Shown here in pieces: positions 15,152 to 28,300 of a stretch of DNA of 64,000 bases. The notes below the pieces were generated by a model, which had not been told where the DNA came from, made no database searches, and saw only the letters and a program-made list of their open reading frames with translations. The stretch is from the NCBI RefSeq assembly GCF_000003605.2, contig NW_003124895.1:519319-583318 (forward strand). Direction: 5' to 3'. Each line of letters opens with the position of its first letter. Within the stretch, counting starts at the first letter, position 1. This DNA comes from Saccoglossus kowalevskii (taxonomy: Eukaryota; Hemichordata; Enteropneusta; Harrimaniidae). A program made the position numbers and the translations under genes.

Positions 15152-15264
15152 TTAAAGGGTGTGGTCGTTGCGCTGCGTCTTCTTCGGTATGGAACTCAAT
15201 GCAAATACATTGTTTATTTACATGAAATTCGAACACGTGCTGCGCAACGACCACGGCCCTTTAA
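15152..15264. mobile_element. MITE-like foldback repeat, family 1, copy 1
   Basis: Begins TTAAAGGGTGTGGTCGTTGC and ends with its near-complement, GCAACGACCACGGCCCTTTA then A, so it has about 22-bp terminal inverted repeats bounded by TTAA. Length 113 bp. TTAA boundaries are typical of piggyBac-type targets, but a TA duplication would also fit. Confidence 0.75.
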
Positions 15265-18200
15265 ATACTCTAGTAACTAGTGCATGTTATATGGTACGTT
15301 TTATTCATTCGTTAACTAAATCCACAACTTTACACTTAATGATTGGAAAACTGTATAAACAAACACCGTATCAATCACGTCCACGTAGTGTAATTAAAAC
15401 GGTTTGAGATTGGATCAGACTGAATGCGTAATGCAACTATTTTAAATTTCATTTACTACCGTAACGAGTGACCGTATTTTGCAACAAGAGTATAGTCAAA
15501 AGTCAGGCTCGAATGCAGTGATAGAAAAACAGCTTGGAATCGTGCTGCGAACCACGTTATTCATATATGTATACCTATCTGTATGTGACATTAATAACGC
15601 GATGGTTATATAATTACGACGTTTCGTTCGAGGAACTGCGCCCACGCTGAAAGTAGATCGCTCAGTTATATACCCCGCCAAACAATTGCTATTTCAACCA
15701 ACATAAATACGCTTCGCTATGCTAGCGCAAATGCTCACAAAGACACGCAAATATCACAGTCTCCTTTCATATCTAGTGCGCGGCAAATATTGTATCATGC
15801 TGCCTTGTTTGGACGTGTGTAGCGTATAGCGGTGGATATAATTGTACGCTGCTTTCCAAGTATTAATGCAGCTGTCGCATAATGGCAGACATGAATGCCG
15901 TCTGCTAACAGGAAGCTATTTTCTGAGACGACCAGGTGAATCACGGAGGGGTCGACCAATCGTATGGTCAAACTCCTTTGCTAAGGTCGCATGTCGACGA
16001 AATCCCACGCTGCTCCCCAAATTGGGCCTTATATTGAGTCACAATTCAATGCGGATTTATATTCAAATGTAACTGGTCAGTGATGAAGCTATCTCCCCCT
16101 CTTAACTGCTGAGCCCTACTTCACACTCGGCATCACGCATGTCATACCCTAATGAGTGTATTCAATTCAGACTATGCAATCCATAGATTATGCTATTTTG
16201 CGGATTTAGCGTTTCTTTTCAGTCACATTGATAACTAGATACGTGTGGCAGTTGCTTCCCCCGAGCGTCCCTTTGTAGTTCCCCGCTGTCATGCCGTGTA
16301 CTAATGTCAGACCTGCAAAATATGACTAATAAAAAAACTATTAAATGTTTTCCAAAGCCACATTAGAGGACAATACACGCCAGATTTGCGAATTACATTT
16401 TATTTCATATTCCTTATCTCTTGTGCGTAATGCGTGCCATACCCCCTAACTGCGCGGAATAAATGGTGTATTACTGAAGTATTCTTCAAGTTATCAGTTG
16501 TGTGTGTTTCAGATTGAAGTATTATATTGAGATATTATACTTGCGATCATAGTTTCCATAATTGATGAATCTGTGATTATTACTTATTTGTATTCATCTT
16601 TGTATGTGTAAACCTATGGTCTGAGAATTTAAATTCAACTTGTACCATTTATTTAGCATTCGCCAATATACACAAATAGCTTTGTCGTAATATAAATTGA
16701 CACACATGGCTTTTTCCGTTAGTTGATTACATTAATGAGGTAAGGTCCTTGGCGCTATCATTTACACTTTTGTTACTCACATTTGCAAAACAACCTTATA
16801 TGTCAGACAGGCTGCCACAGCAAAGTAATCTATTGATTGTTCATAGTAAATTTAAATTAAATTTTGAAATTTAATGCGACTTTGCAGTGTCAAGAAGCGT
16901 TAATATGGCAATTACGTCAATACAAATCGGACCTATCTGTATTTGTTTGACAATAATGATATAATATTATTAAAATAAGAGATCATCGAGATTAAAATGA
17001 CCGGTATAACCGGCAATGCGTTAAAGTACTTAGAACGACCACTACTAAGCAGTGATATTCCTTTAATCTTTATCTTTGAAAGTTCCATCTGATCTGTCTG
17101 ATACCAAAGTTCAGCAATTGTTGCTATAGCAATTGAACACTATAACATGCAGAGGCCACAATAGCCTACTCCTGATTATTATAATCTGTAACCACGGCAA
17201 CGTGACTATGTCACAGGAATTTATTCAGCCTGACCAATTTAACAATATACAAGTGGTGGGGGAGGGGGTCGCTGTCAAGTAATGTTATAAACATTATTTG
17301 GACTCGCTGTTATTGGTACGATTGGACTGTTGGCTGTAATCTATGCTCCTGGCGGTTGGAAATGACTTTTGATTTTGTATGTACTTGAAGATTCACTTTA
17401 ATTAGATCCCACCATTTCGTTTAATTGTTCATCCAACTGAAAACAGGATGTTTCACCAGTGAGTGGATTGATTGTACATTGGTCTATCTATTTGCGTCAT
17501 CAAGTTGAAAAAACACGGCAAATAGAATAATTCACGAGGTGAATTCAGTAATCTGACTGACCTAAACATAAGGAAAAAAATAGCTTAAGTCCCTGATCCG
17601 TCGATATTATCAATGTAATAAGGTGGAAACTACCTGTATTCATTTTGTTTGCTTTGCACATAGTGCCCCTGAATTACACCAATTGAGTCTACTTCACAAT
17701 CACTTTTGCCGCGGCCAGTGAATTGTTTGTGATTAGTTTTCCGATGCATGTATGTGCATGTTGCCATTCACTCATGTATGATTTCAAGTTTTTAATAAAG
17801 AACTGGAAATTACATTGATACATAACCGAATTTACTGAAAAACCAACAATTACACATATTGTTGTAAATTACCTTTGTGTGCACGTTTATATAAGTCTTA
17901 TTTATGACGTGTCAGTTTTTTATGTTCCACATGATACTAGCAAAGGGGCTAGAATGGTTTAGTGGTTATATTATAGACGTTCTATTAATAACTATGTGGG
18001 TCAATTTAAAAGTAAATTTGACATCTAATCATATATTTTCCTACCAGATTTTTATATTCATCAAGAAAGTATCTTGGCGGACATTATGAGGGTAGTGTGT
18101 CGACCCCATTGCTGTGCCCCTTTATTCATTATTCCTAAACCACATTCACATTTCAACTATGATGGAGTTATTTGAGAGTAAATACAATTTTCAAAAATAG

Positions 18201-20075
18201 GACTTGACGAGGAAGGAATATATTTATCTTGACATTGCGGTAACAGGGATAGTTCCACCATGGGACCAGGTGCGTTACACAACATGGAAAGTCCGTAAAT
18301 TAGGTTCCTCGCTCCGTTGTGTTGTTAAAAATAGCAGTGTATTTCATAACCAATCATATTGTACTACTACGACTTTACGGTACATTGATTACCCGTGATA
18401 CTCGAGGCATGAAGTGATATGCTGTATTCTGAAATAAATAAGAAATTCTTACTGTAACGAAACAACTGAAGATTAAAAGCTCTGTTTTCATTTGTACAAT
18501 TTAGCAAATTATGAAGAAATCCTGCCACTGCCCCGGATGAATTGCGAGATTTTTGCAATCAATTGCACTCGATCGGATCTCTTGGTTGTAGAATATTCCA
18601 GTTAAATTGTTTCTCCCTGCCCAACCCATAAACAACGCATAGTGTGTGAACGGATGTATTGTGTCTGTCAGGGATTATACAACTGTTCATCCAGGTTTAG
18701 TACGTTTCATTAAAGTTAGGTTACCTTAAAATCTAATTGATTATATCATTGAAGAACGACTTTTCGCTTTACTGAAATAAAATCATCTTGATTGTTTATT
18801 TTCTTTCAATTTTCTTGAAATATTGTAGAAAGCATAAATTACTTCATAATCCAGGCTATCGCTAATTCATCTGCTACAAATTTAAATGTACATACCAACT
18901 ATAACTATTGCACCGAATGTCTGAATCTCCATTATAGAATTCTTAGTTCAGTTTCCATGGGTGCCTTTCAAAAATATAATAATAAAGAAATGCGAACTCC
19001 GCTAATTATCCATGGAGTCACTTGAATTGACACAAACACAAATACACTCCGAGGAATAGAATAAATAGACTATTCTTGGGTTAGATTTCAAAGCTTGGAG
19101 CAAATGTAGAATCCTTTGATGTTCTTCAACGCAAAAATGAGACATTTGCGTGGGTGGATGATCAGTAATGAGTTAGGTCTTCCACGATTCAATGTGGTAT
19201 TTGCCTTGTGCGTTGAATTCGACATTCATTTTCTTGCAGACGACATGAAAATATACATATAAAAACAGGGAGGAATGGTGAGTGTTTTTCTAAGTTGAAC
19301 TGAATAGCGAACATCGTTACAGTAGAATCATTCTTGAGAAATCTTCTAGAAATGGTGCATGCATGTACTCCGTATTACTTAAACACGGCCAATGGTTGCT
19401 TGATAACCCGCTGTTTATTGATGAAGACTGAATGCAGAGATGGTTCTAAGGTTGAAGTAATTCATGAATTAATAGCTCCCTTATTCTCCATATGATTAAA
19501 ATGGTCAACCGTGGTTAACTATTTATAAAGAACATTGTTCAAAATGCGTTGCCTTGGCGGGTGTCCCGATGCTCAAATAGGCGATATCATAAATGGGTCG
19601 TGGACATTTTTGTCCATGGAGAAACGTTTTCTTTGTTTGAAAGAACATTGGATATAGTTGACTGTCCATATCACGTTGCGATCGTTAGATGTAGTCGCTT
19701 CTCGTTTTATGTACTCAAGTAACATGCAGTCTAGTACTTGGGATCACAGATTGGTCCATATTTTACAGCTTTCATAAAACAGACTTTGAAGCGAGATTCC
19801 TAACTAGAATAAAATAGTACCCATTTTTACGTTGCAAAGGCCGACATCACAACCTGTACATATTTGTGGTGAATGACTTGCTTTAAGTGCTTTGATTGTG
19901 GCATAAATTAATTTGCAGAAGATCCACACTCCTGATTTCAAAATAAATCCCATGTTTTTATGAATCCTCCCATCCAGATTCTGCGTATAACATTGAAGCG
20001 TAATTCGTCATCACATATTGTATTTAATTGGATATGAAATGTATATAATTATGTCCATGGTTTGCATTTTGTTCA
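15265..20075. other. intergenic or intronic, nothing recognised
   Basis: AT-rich; frames all under 80 codons with no recognisable product. Confidence 0.5.
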
Positions 20076-21010
20076 NNNNNNNNNNNNNNNNNNNNNNNNN
20101 NNNNNNNNNNNNNNNNNNNNNNNNNNNNNNNNNNNNNNNNNNNNNNNNNNNNNNNNNNNNNNNNNNNNNNNNNNNNNNNNNNNNNNNNNNNNNNNNNNNN
20201 NNNNNNNNNNNNNNNNNNNNNNNNNNNNNNNNNNNNNNNNNNNNNNNNNNNNNNNNNNNNNNNNNNNNNNNNNNNNNNNNNNNNNNNNNNNNNNNNNNNN
20301 NNNNNNNNNNNNNNNNNNNNNNNNNNNNNNNNNNNNNNNNNNNNNNNNNNNNNNNNNNNNNNNNNNNNNNNNNNNNNNNNNNNNNNNNNNNNNNNNNNNN
20401 NNNNNNNNNNNNNNNNNNNNNNNNNNNNNNNNNNNNNNNNNNNNNNNNNNNNNNNNNNNNNNNNNNNNNNNNNNNNNNNNNNNNNNNNNNNNNNNNNNNN
20501 NNNNNNNNNNNNNNNNNNNNNNNNNNNNNNNNNNNNNNNNNNNNNNNNNNNNNNNNNNNNNNNNNNNNNNNNNNNNNNNNNNNNNNNNNNNNNNNNNNNN
20601 NNNNNNNNNNNNNNNNNNNNNNNNNNNNNNNNNNNNNNNNNNNNNNNNNNNNNNNNNNNNNNNNNNNNNNNNNNNNNNNNNNNNNNNNNNNNNNNNNNNN
20701 NNNNNNNNNNNNNNNNNNNNNNNNNNNNNNNNNNNNNNNNNNNNNNNNNNNNNNNNNNNNNNNNNNNNNNNNNNNNNNNNNNNNNNNNNNNNNNNNNNNN
20801 NNNNNNNNNNNNNNNNNNNNNNNNNNNNNNNNNNNNNNNNNNNNNNNNNNNNNNNNNNNNNNNNNNNNNNNNNNNNNNNNNNNNNNNNNNNNNNNNNNNN
20901 NNNNNNNNNNNNNNNNNNNNNNNNNNNNNNNNNNNNNNNNNNNNNNNNNNNNNNNNNNNNNNNNNNNNNNNNNNNNNNNNNNNNNNNNNNNNNNNNNNNN
21001 NNNNNNNNNN
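20076..21010. other. assembly gap (935 N)
   Basis: Unresolved bases. Long frames crossing it are artefacts of translating N. Confidence 1.
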
Positions 21011-21261
21011 CATGTGTAATAACATTCACGAGCTGATGATGGTTTGTACTTTGCACCTTGTGATGTATCACTCACGCAGATGAAGGTGACTTCACTTGTC
21101 AGTTATCACCAAAGTTAAAAATATCTTCACCATCTTCTCACACGTGCGGATGTTCTTAATTACTATGATCACACTCATAGCTGCATAATATATTGCCAAG
21201 TACAAGTCTGTGAGGGTCGACAGTAAAGGCAAATAGAAAATGCGCTGAACCATAACCTGAT

Positions 21262-21295
21262 AATAAAACCTGAAAAAAAAAAAAAAAAAAAAAAA
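21262..21295 (+). repeat. AATAAA followed by A23
   Basis: AATAAA at 21262-21267 lies just before an uninterrupted run of 23 A (21273-21295). It could be the tail of a retrocopy whose body reaches toward the assembly gap, or a plain homopolymer. Confidence 0.5.
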
Positions 21296-21299
21296 CGTG

Positions 21300-24200
21300 T
21301 ATAAAGTTTGTTATCGATTTCTAATACATTACGGGCATACATATGTTGCACAAACAGAGCAGTAGTATAGGCTACTTGCATTCATTGATTGAGAAGTAGG
21401 GTATTTAATGTTTCGCTGACGCAATGGTGTTATCTTTCAGCAATCAGCGGCAAACAGCTGGACTATTGAATATTCCCCGTTATTTGATTTAGCCGGATTT
21501 GTGAATACAACCCACTTTTGTTGATTTTCCTCCATGTTCACATAAATATTTAACCTCCAGCGACCCTAATTCAACCCACTGGCACTCGTTGTGCAAGGCA
21601 CGTCGATATGATTCAGTGCATTTAAATTCATTGAAACTAAACTTGGATTAACACGAGGTTCTGCGGGCATACCAATCTCGCTCTCGCAGGTTTCCTAGAA
21701 ACGAGATATATGTAAATACTCTCCCAGGTGTAAAACTAATATTTGCAAGAATTATTTGATTCATAAATGCCTTGTTTGATTTTCAGGATGTATAGAGGCT
21801 CACCGAATCTCATTACACTACAATACAATCGCCAACACCCACGTCATAGGTGGAATTGACACTTGTTTCCAATCGGCTTTTTATTCTGAACTCGTTCACT
21901 GTGTGACATTAACGTGGTCTACGTATGGCCATACGAGATGAGAAGTATATTATTTCCGAGATAGTTGCAACATATTCTTCTTTGAATCTAACTGACGTAT
22001 CATGATAATTCATATTTGATTTTTGTACCAGTTGAAATATGTTGTCATGGATACCAGCGGAACATACTAGTATATGCTATATTCCACTGAAATTGCATTA
22101 CATTTGACCAAGCTATGATGACATATCTTGATGATATTTAAGCTACACAAATAAGGCGCTCGGGTAGCCAGGAAAAGGAACCGAGCAATAGCCTTAAATA
22201 TTTTTTTGGTGCGGCGGGGGTGGAGGCTCGTATTATTGCAAATTGCGATATGAGACCTATTGAACTTGAAATGCACATTTATTCATGATTGAAAACATCA
22301 ATATTGCGATCGGATGTGTTACATGTACATGTTGTGCATGTTCTTGTGATAACTACACGTGTTTTCGAATCATTTAGGCAGTCAGAATTTACTTACCCTT
22401 ATACCTAATAGTCAGACCAATCGAAGAACAACTCTTTCGTTGACAGATTTCTTCGACGTTTAAAATTCTGCCTCTTATTTGCTTCGACTTCATTCAGGGG
22501 TTTAGAAACCACCTGCAGATCCTCGGAAGAGGAGCAACACGTTGAGTATGTTTAACCACGTGATTTAAGAGCTTGCGAATAACATTTGTCAGGTGTTAGA
22601 TGCTGTTTCCTGGATAATGGATTTTAAATTAAACGCCTTGATTGAATATTAGCCCAGCATGACTAATGAGGTTTATGATTTCCTTGAACAGGAAGTGTTT
22701 GTGATCTTGTATTTAGGTCACGCGTTGAACATAAACCACGTGATGATATTGCGCTCGAAATCCACCCTGTCGGAACAAACGCTTAACATCGCTAACTGTG
22801 ATTTCAGCTTGGCTATTTGCTATAAAGTGGTGATTTACCAAATGAGGATATTTTGTTTATTATCTCGAATGTATTACTCTGCAATTTCGCAATTGAAAAT
22901 AAAATTCTCAGTTGATTAGGTAAAACCACTCTAAGATATTAGACTCATCACACTTGATAGCAAAAGTGCATTGAAAAGTTCATCCATAAAACTAACTCTC
23001 AACTAACCTTTAACCAAGAACAGAAATGTTCGCGTGATCCGCCTTGCAATTATTGTGTGTTGTTAGAATTCTTTCGACCATAAACATGAACACATTATTA
23101 GAATACATTCAGACATTTCCCGTGAAACAAGAGTAAATTCATGCACCGCAAACAGACAACTGAATTGTACTTGTTACTATAACTTGTCCTGCAGTGTGGA
23201 CATGAGCTCTTTAATGTTATGGTTGACGTAGCAATGAATTCCATTATGAATCTTACCAAGCCCGAGCATTTATGACCATGGTCTGCACTCTTTTACTAAT
23301 CACGTAGACTATAAACAAAGTTCTCATTTATATCTCCATGCACGATTTTGCAAATTGTCATTAAAACCTGTAGTCAGTATGATCTGATACAAATTATGCA
23401 ACGCCTGTGTACGTGTTATGTACTTCGATTGCCTTCCTTGACCCTCTGTAACATTTACTAGACTGCCGCTGGGTGTAGTTGAATTAGAGACACATACTCT
23501 GTGAATTAATATGTTCCGGTATGTATATAAACCCGGCATCATAGATTGAATTGCGAGAATTTCGTCAACCGATAAAAGATTCGTTTAAATTGAGACTATT
23601 ATTTATCTTCCTCAAGGTTTATGACCACGGATTCCTGATGCACCACGATATGACCGACGTTCCTACATCCGCTTAATAATCTTTTGCTATTAGGATAAAA
23701 GGGAATTAATTAGATCAACCATTATTGGGACTATTTCAACAGTCATACATGAAGTATACTCTAGAAAATTCCAGGTTACCGAGGCTTTTCAATTAGTTAA
23801 CATGCTACAGGAAATATATATTTATTTAATATATCAACATATTTTGTTGTGATAATGGATACATCTTGTCATATAGTACAAGAGACTCATGGTGATGGTG
23901 GTGGAGGTGACACGTGTGTAGGGTGGGGTGGGGTGTTTTGGGGATAGGTAATTGACTTAATGATGGTAGAAAACAAGCATTTTATGTGGCGCCTGTCTAT
24001 TATTACTGTACATGAAAAGATATCTTCCAATTAGTATCATCCCTGGTATTTAGAACTTTACTGAACTTGGGTTCTTTCAAACAAATTCACTCTGATTCGG
24101 CGTCAAACCAAATCGAAACGACGACCTCTTTCATGTGTTATTATTATCACCTGTGTAAACTATACTATTATAACGAAGTTAGGTGGCTCGCGTGCACATA

Positions 24201-27200
24201 GTATGGCTTTGTATCGAGTATGTGATTGATTGAATGATTGGTTGATTTATGGCAGTTAATTAATAGCTATTCAGCGTTGGATATGACCGTGACGGATATG
24301 GTGCAGCGTAATGTTACAGTGAATTAATGTCGCCTTGTCTTGGAACGTATGTAAATGAATGTCGCATTCTCTAAACTGAGGCAAATCAGTTGTTCAGTCG
24401 GCTCAGGATCTCAGACTACTTTCAGCTATCTTCATTCATGTCTGCGACTTCATTTGCCGCCATTTGTATTTGTATGCAGAATGTGGCAGCTGGAATATTT
24501 CCTTTTCGATGATCATACTAGCAGAGTAGGCTGTGTCTGAAATTATGCATCGATGCTTAGAGTGACATGCTCCTGACTGCAGGGAAAAATGAAGCAATAC
24601 TGTATCATATTTTCTAGTTAGCATAGAGACAAATATATGACTGTTGGATGTAAAAAAAACACTACACTGTCGACTACAACACGGATAAAACTACAGTTAG
24701 TGTACGAGTATGGGATTATATGATTAAATAATAAATAAACTTTCAAAATAATATGTATATCTATTGAAGGTATACGCTGCGGTAGATGGTAGCATTTCAA
24801 ACTGAGTATATGTATTATCATTAGCTTTCTAATGCACAGACTCAGTAGTAACGTATCGCCCCTTCCATCGACAGTAAATCCAGTCACGCGCGTCTGAAAA
24901 TACGCTGTCACATACCACAGAAAAGTCAATACTCCTATCATTGTTATTTAATGAGTCGTTTTCACCTAGTTGGTAAGCAAATTGATTTGATCCACTGTGA
25001 GACAGAAACCGCACACCATTTTGGAACACATATCTGTGTGTAGATGATATTACATTTTAATGTAAACAAAGTTTAATGTAAACAAAGTCGGCATACGGTA
25101 CGATGGATTCGCCGTTATCGAAGGACAGATGCGTCAGCTTTTCTCTTATTCTGTTCAATTTACTACAGTGGATACAAATTCAGAAAATGAATATTCATTC
25201 CTGAAACACGCGTGGGTAATTTACGTATTTAGTATACATAAACAAAAGCGGAAATACACTAAATTGTCCTTTAAGCCAAACACGCTCCGGTATATCTGCC
25301 CCAAAAAGAGGACACGCGGGGTTATTTAGCAAATTAATTAAAGCTACGACGTTCTTGTTACTATGTTCTTGCCATATAATCTTCTCCACGTGCGACTTGT
25401 ATTTGGGAGATCATTATTCAAACCAGTAGACGGCATTTCATACTTGATTACGACGCATTTTATTTTCCCCATATTGAAATACATAAGAGCAGTTTGTCGT
25501 CTTGTTTCCGGACTTGCTACTATTACGTTTTTATGCCTGACTTTAATATCCGGGAGGGCGACATACTTGGTAGAATGGGAATCCAATCTGTAGTAATTGA
25601 CACATGTTCATTTCTCAGTGCACAATAATTCATGCTTGGTGCACGCATACCTATGTTGCTTTATAAATAGCCCAACGATTTGAATATTCGTGTTGGACAT
25701 GTACACCAATCATGCTTACAAAATTCAATACCTCTGTTTGTTTGTCTCACCTGACCTTTCATTGAACCGACGATTCCTTGAATACTAATTAGGTCAATCG
25801 TTTCTCTGTTTGCCGTTTTTATTAATCGCAGCATACACATGTTTGCGGTGTTAAGTATTGAGTACAGTGATTTGCATCTGTTATATCGGCTGCCTTCATA
25901 TTATTTTGTGAAATGTCAGAGAATCGCGTGTTCCTCTTAAAACAACAACGATGAGAAGAAAAACATCAACATTGTTTTGTTCCAACCTAGCGTGCGAACA
26001 TAATCACACGATGAACGACATGAATAGCTCAGCTTGGTGCAGCTGGTGCAATGTCCTCCATGTATATATGATGGAACGACGGACTCGGGATAACGAGAGA
26101 TCGAGTATGGCCATGTCAGACATCTGTTGCACATATAACGTGTCATTGACGAAAAACTGAAGCAATTAGAATAATCGTATAAGGTTTCACTGTCTTGTGG
26201 TCATCGAAATTGTGAATTACTCCACGGGTTACTGGATGTAACTCGTTTTTACTTTCTATTCGAAAGGTACATATGTTGTTTGAGTGAATCCCCCGTACAA
26301 AAGATAAGAAGGACGACAGCTGTCATAAGATAATATGCACAAACAAATTGTTATATTGAATAGTAATACGAATATTCGGTTTAATTCAGGTGTAGTATTT
26401 GATTAACATTTATTTTTTATTGATTTGAAAACGGAACCTCTAAAATGTATGATAGGGATGCTTAGAAAACTGATGTAAACATCAGTAACGCTGGACAAAA
26501 TATCTACGTGAATAACTGATGAAGAACCCAAAGTCAACATATGATGTTGATTTTTCACAGTTGGATGTGTGTGTTGAAATTGGATTATGTTGATACGCGT
26601 CTACAAAGCAACGTCAATTGTGACTTTGATTCACAATATACCAACTATTGAATGTCAATATTTAATAACACAAATGCAATGTTGGGTTCACTTCTGGTTC
26701 TCTCGTATTTCACATTGGTCTTTGGGTGTTTGTAGACTGCGAATCTGAATCCACCAAGCTTTCATTTAATAATATATGTATCTTCCATACAGTTTATTCG
26801 GGAATGAATGTATTTAGGTAAAAAGCAATATTCAGTGCTGAATTATATTCATGTGCATGACCATTGACCGTGAATTAATGCAATAGTTGATAGTTTTAGA
26901 GTTTAGCTGTCGAATAATTCGATTTGACCGTTCGTGTTCACAATCTTGCTGAACATATTTGTTCATCATCGAATCTGAGACGCTTTGTGTGTACCTCTCA
27001 TTGATGCCGTGTTTGCTACTGTTAAGTGTTAAAAGGGAGTTAATGGAAATACATTACCAGAAAAGAGTAAAGGTATAAGAAATAGGTTAAGTTGTATCCA
27101 GTAAATACAAAAGTACGCCTACACCATAAGTTGTGTATTGGAATCATTCGTGAAGGAATTGGGTGGGTTTTTCGTGGACGTTATTGCATGCACGGTTTTG

Positions 27201-27465
27201 TTACGTCAGCAAATCTTCTCCAACTATTTGTATGTTGTATAATAAATATATTACATGACATGACATGTCACCATATGTTTTTAGTCTGGTTCAAATTACG
27301 ACGATTACAAAAAGGAAACAAGTGGCAGCACAGCTCATACTGGATTAGGTAGTTGACGAATCGTCACTGGTATTAAATTATGTCCATCATTCGTCTATTT
27401 CTGTTGTTTTGAATACGTAAATATTCTCTATAATATGTTCACTTGCGAATTGTTTTGTTACACGT
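21300..27465. other. intergenic or intronic, nothing recognised
   Basis: AT-rich with short frames only. The only repeat noted is the 16-bp tandem duplication at 25056-25087. Confidence 0.5.
25056..25087. repeat. exact 16-bp tandem duplication
   Basis: TTTAATGTAAACAAAG occurs twice back to back. GTAAACA matches a forkhead-type core in each copy, though such a short match is easily chance. Confidence 0.9.
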
Positions 27466-27467
27466 AA

Positions 27468-27630
27468 ATAGCCGTCCAGATCTCGTTGTTAGCGAGAGAG
27501 ATACGGGTTTCGTTTCGTAATCATGTTTTATTTTCGGGCATAATCGCGACCACTGTTCAAAGTACTATGGTAACATAGGCAAGAGGGGAAGTTGACACTC
27601 TAAATTATATCTCGCCGGCCATTTCAGTTT
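27468..27630. mobile_element. MITE-like foldback repeat, family 2, diverged copy
   Basis: Left arm AATAGCCGTCCAGATCTCG then TTGTTAGCGAGAGAGA; right arm ATATCTCGCCGGCCATTTC, which is its imperfect inverted complement. Same arm vocabulary as the copies at 13150, 48565 and 50034 but more decayed. Confidence 0.4.
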
Positions 27631-28224
27631 GGGGGCAGCAGTAGTATTATAAAAATAATTGGAATTTATTTAAAAATGTATGTTTATTTGAACAATCTAT
27701 AAATTATATTGCTTTTTGATTTTGACATGCTTGTATTTACAATTTCGATTTATAGAAGAGTAATTTTATTGTGGAAAATAAAGTGCACTTCATTTTAAAA
27801 CTCACTGTGACATGCGCAGAGGAACGTTGGGTAGCTACAATAGATAGGTATATTTAATTGCCAGAATTGCACCATGTGTTCAAGTTAAATTTGCTCAGCA
27901 AATGATATGATTGTATTTTCGTCCGTCCGAACAACAGTGATGGAAGCGTAATCCCGTAAGCACGTCTCCTGTCAGATTACACAGAGTGACAGCTGAGACT
28001 AACTATTTAGTTCTGAGGTTGCCCAGCAATAATCTAGGAGATTCGATCAACATTGTATTAATTTACCTATCTGAAATAAAATTGTTTATGTAATTGGGAT
28101 GTAACATCCTTTTAAACAATAATGCATTGTAGACGAGCAGGTCTGTAATCCTCGTTTTTAATCAACGTCCCTGTGAAATCCAAATCAATTATATGCATTC
28201 CACCAATTGATTGCTGTCTTCTAT

Positions 28225-28300
28225 TAAATGGTGTGGCCGTCGCATTGCGCGTGTCCGAGTTCCGAACAGGACGCGGCGAGACGACCATTGCCCCTTTATG
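28225..28300. mobile_element. MITE-like foldback repeat, family 1, diverged copy 2
   Basis: Starts TTAAATGGTGTGGCCGTCGC and ends with an imperfect complement, GACGACCATTGCCCCTTTAT. Shorter (76 bp) and more diverged than the copies at 15152 and 45594. Confidence 0.55.

Noticed and set aside
20011-21075. Five long frames (324-354 codons) on both strands
   Set aside because: They consist almost wholly of unresolved N bases; only a few residues at each end are real.
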